A stretch of DNA of 64,000 bases from Acanthosepion lycidas (GCA_963932145.1 OZ010574.1:85161140-85225139); one strand, 5' to 3'; shown: positions 44,284 to 54,199, counted from the stretch's first letter. The notes: a model not told the origin generated them from the sequence alone. Numbers and translations are program-made.

Positions 44284-44330
44284 ATATATATATATGTATA
44301 TATATATATATGCATATATATATATAAACA
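44212..44330. repeat. (TA)n/(TG)n microsatellite
   Basis: Long TA tract with a TGTGTGTG core at 44273-44282. Left border of the Penelope-like insertion. Confidence 0.95.
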
Positions 44331-44563
44331 GATTTCTAGTACTGCCAAATCTAATCAAACATTTGAGGAATAAAAAATATGGGATCATATTAAACATAAG
44401 ATACAATAATATCCACGTTTAAAATGTAAGGTACCTTTCGACCGACGCATTTTCAAACACAATCGTCGGTAATCTAAAACGGAGTACTAACAAGAAATGT
44501 TTTTTATTAATACCGTAATAAAACAGGATGGTGAGGGGATAAAAAAAAATGTTTTACCTCGAA

Positions 44564-46331
44564 TCATGTAACCGTTTCCCCGAATAAGGCCAACTTAAAC
44601 TTCATCTCCCGTTGTATGCAAAGGGCCGGCCTACGTATGTTGATGATAACAGACTCCAAGATGTCGAGGTGGAGTCTGTTCCTAGCCTTATGCAATACCG
44701 AAAAGAAATGGGGAGAATACTCAGTCATACAAACAACAGAATTTAATATATGTTCACCGATAGCAGAGGCATGAGTCTGCGAACACCCGGATGTCACAAG
44801 CTCATGCCTGCGCACACAGCCCGGGACATGTTGGGCGATTCTAACCTCAAGCCTCTGGATAGTTTTGCCCATATAGTCGAGCCCGCATCGACATTTAAAT
44901 TGATAAATAACTAAATTATTATGGTAGGTAGGCAAAACATCCTTACGGCAAGGGGGGAAAGCCCTCCTAGTAGTAAATATGTTCCTGACTGTAACGGCAT
45001 TGTAACACCGTTTAATGGATGAAGAGATCTTATCGGCGTATGTCTGACTCTCAGGACCAATCCAAGGGAGCCTGACATATATAGGACATTTGGAAGGCCC
45101 GTATTTCTTAATTTCATCGAACTTCCTGATCTTACGTTCAATGACAGTTTTAATAACTAATTCGGGGTAACCGTTCTTAAGAAACAATTCCTTAATTGTT
45201 CTCAATTCGGCATCAAGTCTACACTCAGAACAAATCTTCAATGCCCTATGAGTAAGACAACTTATAAGGTTAACCTTTCTGGCTCTGGGAGCAAAGGAAT
45301 CCCAGGCCAAATAAAGTCCTGTAAAAGTCGGCTTCCGGTACACGCTCGTTAAGAAACCCGAGGGAGTTCTCTCCACAAGGACATCAAGAAAAGGTAAGCA
45401 ATTGTTCTCTTCAACCTCCATTGTAAATTTAAGTGCAGGATGGAGATTATTTAATGATGAAAAGAACACTTCCGCTATTGCACTATTAGAAAATGATGCG
45501 AACGTATCATCCACATAGCGGAAGTAACAATACGGTTTGTTAACCCTCTCAAATAGTCGCCTTTCATGAAAACCAACAAAAATGTTGGCCATCACAGGAC
45601 CCAAGGGACTACCCATCGCCACCCCGTCGATTTGCTGATACATGCAATTGTCAAAACAGAAGGAGACAGACTTGATCGCCATCCCCAACAATTCAACAAA
45701 CACACTCTCAGGAAACAACGGAGATTTACCAGGGCCGCGATACAAGAAGTCCGCACAAATGTCAATAGTTTCATCAATTGGAACATTCGTGAACAAACTA
45801 CTTATATCAAACGACACAAAATACTCAGTGTCGCTGTTTGGATTTAAATTTTGTATATAATCAACAAACTTAAACGAGTCAGGCACACAATTATCAGAAT
45901 AGAATTCTAAAACTGGATCAAGAACATCCAATAACCACTTGGCGAGATTTTGTTGGGCGGAATCCAACATAGATAAAATTGGCCTAAGTGGAACGCCCTC
46001 TTTGTGAATTTTTGGTAACCCATACATCCTAGGACGTTGGGAACCAACAGGACGGATATTATTATAAATTTCTTTCGATAGAAAATTACTTTTATAAAAT
46101 TTCAGTAATTTTTTTTTTAATCTAGTTTCAGTTCTTGGGGTATCATCATGACTAATATCACCCAATTTCCGGAATTTACTACTATCCTCAAGAATAGATA
46201 GCATTTTGCCAACATAGTCGGAGTGGTTCAATATAACGACTCTGGCACCTTTGTCGGGCTTGGTAATACAAATGTCTGGGTTGGTTTTTAGTGACCTGTC
46301 TGAAAATGACTCCTCTGCCACACAAACCCAG
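44564..46331 (-). CDS. Penelope-like reverse transcriptase with GIY-YIG endonuclease (5'-truncated)
   Basis: An open minus-strand frame of about 590 codons. Numbering from the first ATG at 46372 (residue 1): ICITKPDKGARVVIL (34-48) is the conserved N-terminal block; RPILSMLD (130-137); RT motif A FVSFDISSLFTNVP (185-198, Asp189); motif B GVAMGSPLGPVMANIF (250-265); motif C YVDD (286-289, Asp288/289); CLPFLDVLVER (325-335). A C-terminal GIY-YIG domain follows: LVIYQFKCRCGLDYMGKT (487-504) with YMG in place of YIG, Arg511, His515 and GEH (539-541). RT plus GIY-YIG is diagnostic of endonuclease-bearing Penelope-like elements, which use target-primed reverse transcription. The first 14 residues are the antisense of the other arm, so the true N-terminus is missing. 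The RT and endonuclease stretch itself appears intact. Confidence 0.93.
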
Positions 46332-46334
46332 AGG

Positions 46335-46898
46335 AGGAAGTTCAATGAAATTAAGAAATACGGGCCTTCCAAATGTCCTATATATGTCAGGCTCCCTTGG
46401 ATTGGTCCTGAGAGTCAGACATACGCTGATAAGATCTCTTCATCCATTAAACGGTGTTACAATGCCGTTACAGTCAGGAACATATTTACTACTAGGAGGG
46501 CTTTCCCCCCTTGCCGTAAGGATGTTTTGCCTACCTACCATAATAATTTAGTTATTTATTAATTTAAATGTCGATGCGGGCTCGACTATGTGGGCAAAAC
46601 TATCCAGAGGCTTGAGGTTAGAATCGCCCAACATGTCCCGGGCTGTGTGCGCAGGCATGAGCTTGTGACATCCGGGTGTTCGCAGACTCATGCCTCTGCT
46701 ATCGGTGAACATATATTAAATTCTGTTGTTTGTATGACTGAGTATTCTCCCCATTTCTTTTCGGTATTGCATAGGGCTAGGGACAGACTCCACCTCGACA
46801 TCTTGGTGTCTGTTATCATCAACATACGTAGGCCGGCCCTTTGCGTACAACGGGAGATGAAGTTTAAGTTGGCCTTATTCGGGGAAACGGTTACATGA
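46335..46898 (+). pseudogene. Penelope-like element, second 3' copy (inverted arm)
   Basis: Encodes FNEIKKYGPSKCPIYVRLPW through the GIY-YIG region (GKTIQRLEVRIAQHVPGCVR) to LALFGETVT, i.e. residues from about 418 to the end of the minus-strand protein. It lacks the reverse transcriptase and is disrupted. Very few differences from the other arm are visible. Confidence 0.9.
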
Positions 46899-47100
46899 TT
46901 TGAGGTAAAACATTTTTTTCCCCTCACCATCCTGTTTTATTACGGTATTAATAAAAAATTTTTCTTGTTAGTACTCCGTTTTAGATTACCGACGATTGTG
47001 TTTGAAAATGCGTCGGTCGAAAGGTACCTTACATTTTAAACGTGGATATTATTGTATCTTATGTTTAATATGATCCCATATTTTTTATTCCTCAAATGTT

Positions 47101-47104
<4 letters not shown>

Positions 47105-47144
<40 letters not shown>
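47105..47144. repeat. (TA)n microsatellite
   Basis: Right border of the Penelope-like insertion. Confidence 0.95.
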
Positions 47145-47147
<3 letters not shown>

Positions 47148-47153
47148 TGCATT

Positions 47154-47290
47154 ATTAATTAAAGAATATCAAACACTTAAAATTCCAAAGGTAATAATTC
47201 TTATTTCATGAAAGCTTCTTTTTAGAGATCTTGCGAAACAAAAATTATTACCAATGGGATTTTAAGTGTTTGATATTCTTTAATTAATTA
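47154..47290. mobile_element. Hairpin MITE-like element
   Basis: TTAATTAAAGAATATCAAAC-ACTTAAAATTCC..GGTAATAATT (47156-47200) is mirrored at 47242-47286 with few mismatches; spacer about 40 bp. TTAATTAA at each end could reflect a TTAA or TA target. Confidence 0.75.
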
Positions 47291-47563
47291 TAATTTTGCT
47301 CTGTCTTTTGATGTAGTGCTCCGTCTTTTGATATAGTGCTCTCTCTGGATCTATATCCTCCTGGAAATTCCATATGGATTACTATATAGTATCATTGCTA
47401 TATTTAGGCAGCAAATTCTCTTTTATGTCTGATTGAATAAATTACAGACATTATGTCTGCTAATTTTTAACAAAATCCGTTCGTACTCACGAATAACCTT
47501 CCATGTATTGATGTTAAAGGATGAGAGAAATGTGCTATAGCTGTTTAAATTCCTTTTATTTTC

Positions 47564-47612
47564 ATTTCCCAAGTACTTTCGATCTTCTTCCAAGATCATC
47601 TTCAGGGGTGGC
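47564..47612 (-). ncRNA. Hammerhead-ribozyme-like motif 2
   Basis: On the minus strand: stem I 5' side CCC, core CTGAAGA (47604-47598), one extra T, stem II GATCTT / AAGATC closed by a GGAAG-type loop, GAAA, then the self-complementary AGTACT as stem III, T at the cleavage position and stem I 3' side GGG. Stem II is six perfect pairs. Layout equals motif 1, including the single extra base after the core. Upstream AAGTGCTACAAAACTATATG may be part of the same element. Confidence 0.5.
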
Positions 47613-48054
47613 AAGTGCTACAAAACTATATGTTGTTCATTAATATAAATATTTACACAAAGATGTGTGTTGTTATACATTACCGTCATTTTTTCATTGT
47701 GCTTTTAAATGCAAAATGGTTGACAATGTACCGAGCGGTCATGAGAACGTGAAAAAATTATCCACTATGGGTTTTTTTCCCTCTATATTATAATGTCATG
47801 GTCACGCACGCATTAAATATATATATTGTATAAGTGTATGCGTTTGTTTACGTATAGGCGTGTGTATATTAAACGGCACAAGCACATGTAAGTCAATCAC
47901 GCACAAGACATACACATATTATATGCTAAATATGTGTATGCCAACTCACACACAGACAGGCTGTGACGAACAGACAATGACTGACGGACAATGAGCTTTT
48001 CTTTGATAATACAGATTGTAAAACACGATATTATTTCATGACAGTTATCGTTTT
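47613..48054. other. Unannotated interval
   Basis: Nothing recognised. Confidence 0.4.
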
Positions 48055-48310
48055 TCTCTTTTGTTCCGAATCATATCTTCTTTTTTATGCGCTGAAACCT
48101 TTCAGTGACGTAGGCAATCATAGTTATACACATCTTCCTATCTTTTATTGCAAGTAATTTTTGACCTGTTACCACCCCTTTTCATCCTTGTTCTGCCATT
48201 CATTTACCGAAACCCCTAAAACTTCTCTTGTATATCTTGTGAGTTTTAAATTCTCTAGGCTCTCTTTCCTCGTTATATGTCCCAGAAATTTCATGTTTCA
48301 CGCTACGCTA
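48055..48310 (-). pseudogene. LINE 3' end relic
   Basis: Minus strand: ENLKLTRYTREVLGVSVNEW (about 48195-48260), degraded thereafter, then GATGTGTATAACTATGATTG near 48130 and ACGTCACTGAAAGGTTTCAG-CGCATAAAAAAGAAG, equivalent to the terminal ATGATTGCCAATGTCCCGAA of the 55985 copy. Confidence 0.62.
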
Positions 48311-48744
48311 TGATTATAAGTATAAGTTTCTTTTGTTGTTTCTGTGTTACCCAAGACTTTCGAATAATAGCCTGCCGATCCAAATAACATTTATCAATTC
48401 ATTTATTTATTTTTTTAATAAGATTGTAAGATGGACGATGAGGAATCCATATTGACAAGTGTGGCGACTGCTGTCATAAACCAGCGTTTCAAGGACAATT
48501 GTTTGGTATTTCATCATTAATATTTCTGAGTTGAAACCAAGCAGTTTTGACATCTTAACTGACGTCAGCACATCTAGGAAGTCCTTACAATCACTTTAAT
48601 GTTAACAAATGTTCAATTCAGATAGAGTGTCCATTTCCTTTATTTCCTTTTCTCCCCCCCCTCTAACGTATGTGGGTCACTAGGACCTGGGATTACGGAA
48701 TGCACTTGATTTTAAACATTACCTTCCTTCTTAAATCTTTTCAT
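48311..48744. other. Unannotated interval
   Basis: Nothing recognised; a short ATG frame at 48430 (MDDEESILTSVATAV) has no support. Confidence 0.35.
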
Positions 48745-49045
48745 TTAGGTTCAGTCAGTTAAGTGCCATACGTGATACACGCTTTCGATACGTGACTGAC
48801 TAGATTGAAGGTTTTCCCGCAGTACATTGCCATTTTTTCTGCCATAGACTGGTTGCCAACCAAGGCTATAGGACCTAGTCTGTCCTGCTATTCAACCAAT
48901 AGATGGGGGAGAAGAAACGGATTCATAACTTTCCCGTGGGTATTTGTGCTTAAGTGAATGTAACAAGCACAACTAAAATTCGAACTCGGCTCTCCGATTT
49001 CTCATTCCAAGCTGATATCCATTATACCACAACGCACATTTAGGT
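48745..49045 (-). mobile_element. tRNA-derived SINE, near full length
   Basis: The best single copy. Minus strand: GTGGTATAATGGATATCAGC (box A), GAAATCGGAGAGCCGAGTTC (box B GAGTTCGAATTTTAG), TTACATTCACTTAAGCACAA, CCACGGGAAAGTTATGAATC, AGCAGGACAGACTAGGTCCT, TTGGCAACCAGTCTATGGCA, tail TAGTCAGTCACGTATCGAAA and GTATGGCACTTAACTGACTG. Confidence 0.9.
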
Positions 49046-49720
49046 GATGCGCGCCAATTTTGTTTCTCTTACTTTCCTGCAGCGCACTTTGGACGCGACT
49101 CCTTTGTCATCGTCTTTGCAGTTTCAAATTTCTCTTTTACTTTCTCTTCATTTACTTCCTGCGTCCCAAATTGTTTGATATGCAACTTTAAACGCGCCTA
49201 AAAGTTGGTGCACCTACTTCAACGAACAGTCAATCGATTTCATCTGACGATACATTACAGTGTCTTTGCTACAGGTGTTTGAGTAAAAAAATTATAACTT
49301 TACTATTTAATAACAAAACAAAGATGCAGGGTGACGTGTCGCATGACAGGGAGGGAAATCTAGTGAAAATGGTGTAAGTGATTAGTATTTGATCATAAAA
49401 ACTAATGCACTAACCAGGATTTGTCTTAGAATAGACCAGCACAATTACAAAATGTGTAGGGTCACATTGCTCGCAGAATATTAGCCGCGGGCAGCAAGAG
49501 TAGATTGTAGACTAATTTACAGAGTGAAAAAAAATAAATAAATGGAATAATTGTACTAATGTACACCAATGAAAGCATGGCTTACTCAAAAACAAATATT
49601 CGCTGAATAAAGTCATGCTTCCTCAAAATTTAATTTTCATACGTGATCAATCGCTGAATTTTTTCTGCTGATTACAAAACATTTACTATTTTGAAAAACC
49701 CTCTGGACCACATTGAGTAG

Positions 49721-49721
<1 letters not shown>
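49046..49721. other. Unannotated interval
   Basis: Nothing recognised. Confidence 0.4.
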
Positions 49722-49797
<76 letters not shown>

Positions 49798-49863
49798 GTG
49801 TGTGTGTGTGCGTGTGTGTGTGTGTTAGAGCATATATATATGTGTTAGACCATATATATATAT
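49722..49863. repeat. (TC)n(TA)n(TG)n microsatellite with GTTAGAGCATA motif
   Basis: TC run 49722-49746, TA run to 49797, TG run 49798-49823, then TGTTAGAGCATATATATA and TGTTAGACCATATATATA. The same motif occurs on the far side of the inserted LTR at 50610. Confidence 0.9.
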
Positions 49864-50603
49864 TGTTATGGTCCAGGTCCTTGTACCACGATGATGGTCA
49901 AAGGTAGAACCAATAAAGAAGAACTCGAACTCGTATATGGAATAACACAGATATATTACAAACAGAAATAAATACAGAAAGGTAGAAAAGTGTTAGTGCG
50001 AACAATCAGGTTTAGTAGTAATTGTCTGAACGCGACTCTGTTTCGGACTGCCTCTGACTCGACTGACTGACTCGCTCGCTCTGACTGACTGACGGACTTC
50101 TGACGGACCTCACTCTAGCCTTCAGACTGAACAGTATTTAGTCACCCCCACGAGGGCATCATGTGGTACAAGGCCGGTTTAGCGTGGGATCTCCGAGGCC
50201 GTGGGCTCGGCCAAAAATATGTCCTTTGAACCCGTATAAACGGGTTCAGGGTCGGTCTACCACCCCGAAAGAGACTCCGCCCTTCGGCGTAGCCTCCTTC
50301 GGGTTCCTCCCCGGCCGAAGGCAGAGAGTTCAACCGATCAGCCAGTCGCCCGACTTCGGACTGAACGGTATTTAGTCACCCACCCGCCACGAGGGCATCA
50401 TGTGGCACAAGGCAGGTTTAACGTGGGATCTCCGAGCCCGTGGGCTAGGCCAAAAATATGCCCTTTGAACCCGTATAAACAGGTTCAGGGTTGGTTTACC
50501 TCCCCGAAAGAGACTCCGCTGAACTCTCTGCTTCCTTTTGAGGCGCAGTATTTATTACGTATGGAATATTCCATTATATTATTATAGGTAAGGTCCCATA
50601 ACA
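49864..50603. mobile_element. Solo LTR-type fossil with duplicated GC-rich module
   Basis: A 740-bp segment with complementary ends TGTTATGG (49864) and CCATAACA (50603), interrupting a TA microsatellite that has the same unusual motif on both sides. Inside, a GC-rich module of about 245 bp (CGAGGGCATCATGTGG, GTGGGATCTCCGAG, GAACCCGTATAAACGGGTTC) is present twice in tandem (about 50138 and 50386). A third related module lies at 53795. No coding region. Probably a solo LTR; family not assigned; moderately old. Confidence 0.6.
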
Positions 50604-50618
50604 TATATATGTGTTAGA

Positions 50619-50675
<57 letters not shown>

Positions 50676-50700
50676 TTAGAGCATATATATATGTCTTAGA

Positions 50701-50742
<42 letters not shown>
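50604..50742. repeat. (TA)n microsatellite with TTAGAGCATA motif
   Basis: Continuation of the array at 49722: TGTGTTAGAGCATATATATA, then TGTCTTAGAGCATATATATA twice, ending in a long TA tract. Confidence 0.92.
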
Positions 50743-50743
<1 letters not shown>

Positions 50744-50744
<1 letters not shown>

Positions 50745-51008
50745 AGAAAAAACCTCGGTTATAATTTATCTCGTGAATATTGTTGTATTCATCTCTGAAA
50801 AGAATTTTATATTCGAAAATCTGTTATTTTTCTTTCTTCCTCTCCCTGTTTCTTCTCTTTTCTCTTGTTTTCCCTCCCTCCTGTTAATCTAGTATATCAG
50901 TGCGGATGAATTGTCTCCATCTATTAAGAACTTTCGGTTTGAAGAGATGAATATTACAATATTCATGAAATATATTATAACCGGAAGGGATCCTTGAGGT
51001 TTTTTCTT
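50744..51008. mobile_element. MITE-like inverted-repeat element
   Basis: Left AAGAAAAAACCTCGGTTATA, GTGAATATTGTTGTATTCAT (50744-50795) mirrors right ATGAATATTACAATATTCAT, TATAACCGG, GAGGTTTTTTCTT (50947-51007). Lies between a TA tract and a TTC tract. Confidence 0.7.
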
Positions 51009-51010
51009 CA

Positions 51011-51016
51011 TTTCTT

Positions 51017-51082
<66 letters not shown>
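51011..51082. repeat. (TTC)n(TTA)n compound microsatellite
   Basis: TTC units to about 51045, then TTA units. The A/K-rich minus-strand frame is repeat-encoded. Confidence 0.95.
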
Positions 51083-51158
51083 ATGCTCTGTATTTACATT
51101 GAGCTCTCTTTGGAGTAATATCCTCCTTGGAATTATCTCCCTCCGAGTCACAAATTGG

Positions 51159-51159
<1 letters not shown>

Positions 51160-51256
<97 letters not shown>
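51160..51256. repeat. (TA)n tract with central TTACCAA
   Basis: TA at 51162-51204 and 51211-51256 around TTACCAA; GGTAATATA at the left makes the first half self-complementary. Confidence 0.93.
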
Positions 51257-51257
<1 letters not shown>

Positions 51258-51623
51258 CATTCCATTCTCTAGGACTTTGATATTTAAACTGATCCCCCAA
51301 CCCGTGTCAGAAGTTTAGATCTAGTTATAATGAAGAATACAAATTCTTTAATAGTTGGTGTCGCCGTTTCAGTAATAATAATAATAATAAAAAAAACTGA
51401 AAGCGAAATGTTGAACGAATACTAGACATCGAAAGGATAATGAAAAGAAAGAAGAAAAATGAAGGTGACAGTTGTGTTTACTGTTGTTGGAACACTTTTC
51501 AAAGAAGCCGGAAGAACTGGAAATCTGAGGAAGAGTTGAAACGATTCAGACGATAGTGTTACTAGTCAGCTTGGATACTAAGAAGAAATTATTAACATGA
51601 GTAGTTATAGTAAAAACAAAGGA

Positions 51624-51677
<54 letters not shown>

Positions 51678-51929
51678 CCTTGATGTTACACCAGATATGG
51701 CTCCCATGGCTTCTGATATTAATTGATTGGATGTGTTAATATGTACCTGTTATGTTTTTGTCAATTAAGACGGGCTAAATATTCCGTTCCGTGCCATAGA
51801 TTTACTTGTCAATCGACTGAGCTTAACCGGTTGGGCATATCCCTTAGGAAACGGAAATACCTGAGCAATTTGAGTAGATGTCCATTCAACCGATAAAGTA
51901 CATGCTGGTATCAAGATTTAACCCGGAAA
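51257..51929. other. Unannotated interval with (AAT)n tract
   Basis: AAT repeats at 51375-51391 and 51629-51674; nothing else recognised. Confidence 0.4.
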
Positions 51930-52420
51930 GTGAAGGCACATATGAATAGCGAAAGATGACTTTAAAAACTAAGCTAAGTATTAAGGAACAGTTAAATATC
52001 CTTAGAAACAAAGAAAAAAGATTAGAATTGTTATGTCATATCTAATTTTCTATATAGCACAAGATACAGAACAATCTCTTCGAAGGTGAAGAAAAATATT
52101 GCAGCGGATATATGTAGTTCTACCGACGAATATTGAAAAGGCCATGGACATATCATGCGAGTAAAGAGGAAGTTTAAAGTAGAATACGAGCAAGGAAAGT
52201 GTTGCTGACAATCAGAGAGTTGCGAAATTTCTGGGACACATAATGAGGAAATATAGCTTGGAAAATTTAACATTCACAGGACATATTGAAGGCAAAAGAA
52301 GTAGAAATCAACTACTGTGTGTACAGGGGGATATTAAAAAGTAAAAAAATAGGAAGTTGTAGAGAGGCATAATCGCCCATATCTTGAAAGTACATGGCAT
52401 ATAAAAGAAAATACCTTTCG
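51930..52420 (+). pseudogene. LINE C-terminal relic
   Basis: The 3' part reads FLGHIMRKYSLENLTFTGHI-EGKRSRN (about 52228-52310), characteristic of the LINE family here. Upstream CTACCGACGAATATTGAAAA-GGCCATGGAC corresponds to the RRMLRIPWT block. Frame changes are frequent. Confidence 0.7.
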
Positions 52421-52924
52421 TTAATCAAGCTGGCTATATTGTTTATTACTTTGCTCCTATTAATGACTAACGCTAACTTAGCAAATTAAGCTATTTGATT
52501 TAACCAATATCTATCTGGTGTCAAATTAAACTGACGGTTTTCTTTTTTTTTTCAATATATCTAAACTAAAATTATAAACTATAACTTTAGAAAGTGTAAT
52601 CAGTAAAATATACTGAAAAATTTTCCAAGCTTTCATCGGAAGTCAATAAAATATGAAGTTTAAGCAAAATGGTTAGAATATAAGGAAAAGAAAAGTAGGC
52701 GTTCGTTTAAACTAACCCAAGGAGGATATGGATTTAATACTATCTCCGCTGGCACACCAGTTAATGGAACCAAATTTCATCTTAAATATCGTACTGGTGG
52801 AAGATTATTAAAACAAAATTCCATTAAGATAAAGAACATTTCACTTGTTTTCAACAAAATGTCCACTATTTGGGTTTTTTTTTGCCTTCATTTTGATTGT
52901 TTAATGAAGCATTTCGGCCGACAC
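52421..52924. other. Unannotated AT-rich interval
   Basis: Nothing recognised. Confidence 0.4.
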
Positions 52925-52954
52925 ATTAATTGGCTTTTCTAAGGTATAATGTTC

Positions 52955-53700
52955 CAGCGGGCAGAGCCGGTATGTACTATCCTCAGACAACCGCATCGAG
53001 GAGGAGTAAGCATGATTTCGACCCCCAACCTCGGACAGAGCTTTGTGATACTTGCTATCGTATCAACATTTACATTTTTTTTTACCTGCATTTATATACG
53101 TTACAAATTAAACTAAGCACCATTTAAGACTTTATTAAAGGATGAAAAACTTTTGCGGATTCTGACGTCATTCTGAGGTCTTTTTGTCCAAATCCATGAA
53201 TTTGATTTTGCTCATACCAAATCTCGAAAAAACACAATATAAAATTCACTATTTTTTTTTTATTCATAATGGTGAATATGTTAAAATTATTCAACTTTTT
53301 AACAAGAAGAATCTCAAGTTGTTATTAAAAATTGCCGCAAAACATTGTTGATTTGCTTAAGATGGAATAGTCTATTATATTAGGTTGGTGCAAAAATAAT
53401 GACGTACTAATGTCGTTTTTTGACATTTAAAAATACGTCAAAAAAACGACATTATTACGTCATTATTTTTGCACCAACCTAATAAGATGTATTTCAATAC
53501 ATTGTATTTATTTTAAATTTTTCTAGTTGAATTGTTCACCTATATTGCATATAATCCATTATTGTACATAATTAGGTTGCAATAAAATTTGTATTTTATA
53601 TGAATACTACCTTATTAAAATTGTGATGTAGTAGTAGAGAGGGGGCTCCGTATCATAGACTCAGAAGGGTGTATCATAGATTGCGGGGAGTGCAAGAGAC
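52955..53700. mobile_element. Interspersed repeat R620, copy 2, interrupted by a MITE
   Basis: Colinear with 36585-37205 (CATTTATATACGTTACAAAT, GACGTCATTCTGAGGTCTTT, AGAATCTCAAGTTGTTATTA, ATTGTACATAATTAGGTTGC, GGGGGCTCCGTATCATAGAC). The MITE at 53380-53482 is absent from copy 1 and is therefore younger than the repeat. Confidence 0.78.
53380..53482. mobile_element. MADE1-like mariner MITE, copy 3
   Basis: A 103-bp palindrome, termini TTAGGTTGGTGCAAAAATAA, TA at 53378-53379 and 53483-53484, inserted into repeat R620. Confidence 0.93.
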
Positions 53701-53794
53701 CTTTGTACCAGACCTGACAGCAGGTAGTCGTTTCAGAAATCGTTTTGTCCCTTTTCTTGTTCTCTTTATTCTCACTTCCTCAACGACAAGAACA

Positions 53795-54035
53795 ACAGCG
53801 ATATTCAGTCCTCCCCACGAGGGAGTCATGTGGCACAAGGCCTTTTTAACGTGGGATCTCCAAGCCCGTGGGCTCGACCAAAAATATGCCCATTGAACCC
53901 GTATAAACGGGTTCAGGGCCGGTTTACCTCCCGAAAGACAATCCGCCCTTCGGCGTAGCCTCCTTCGGATTCCTCCCCGCCCGAAGGCAGAGAGTTCAAC
54001 CGATCAGCCAGTCGACTGACTGACCAACTGACAAC
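53795..54035. repeat. GC-rich module related to the LTR at 49864
   Basis: CGAGGGAGTCATGTGGCACA, GTGGGATCTCCAAGCCCGTG, GAACCCGTATAAACGGGTTC and CCTTCGGCGTAGCCTCCTTC follow the order of the duplicated module at 50138. No LTR-like ends nearby, so a fragment of the same fossil family. Confidence 0.7.
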
Positions 54036-54199
54036 GAGAACAACAACAGCAAAGACAAGAAGACAAGTCAGAATAATTCATGCGCATTAACAATGGGGCG
54101 TTTATAATGTAGAAAAAGGTGCATATATGAATGTTTAAAAGATGCATCAGCAAACCGAGTGCGCATTTTAACACTGTATAGAACTTAATACTCAAGAAA
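54036..54199. other. Spacer
   Basis: Nothing recognised. Confidence 0.4.

Larger units (their letters stand above)
44354..47104 (-). mobile_element. Penelope-like element, inverted duplication
   Basis: Arms 44354-45127 and 46334-47104 are near-identical inverted repeats of about 770 bp, each carrying the 3' third of the element (end of the coding region plus a shared 3' flank with GACGATTGTGTTTGAAAATG and GCGTCGGTCGAAAGGTACCT). About 1.2 kb of single-copy reverse-transcriptase sequence lies between. The outer ends approach (TA)n tracts on both sides. Tandem or inverted partial copies joined at the 5' end are a known habit of Penelope-like elements. High arm similarity suggests a young insertion or gene conversion. 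Confidence 0.9.

Noticed and set aside
46251-46334. An N-terminal extension of the plus-strand Penelope-like frame (MSGLVIQMSGLVFSDLSEND).
   Set aside because: It is the antisense of the minus-strand reverse-transcriptase coding region up to the inversion join.
51008-51265. Minus-strand frame rich in Asn, Lys and Ile-Tyr.
   Set aside because: Translation of trinucleotide and TA repeats.
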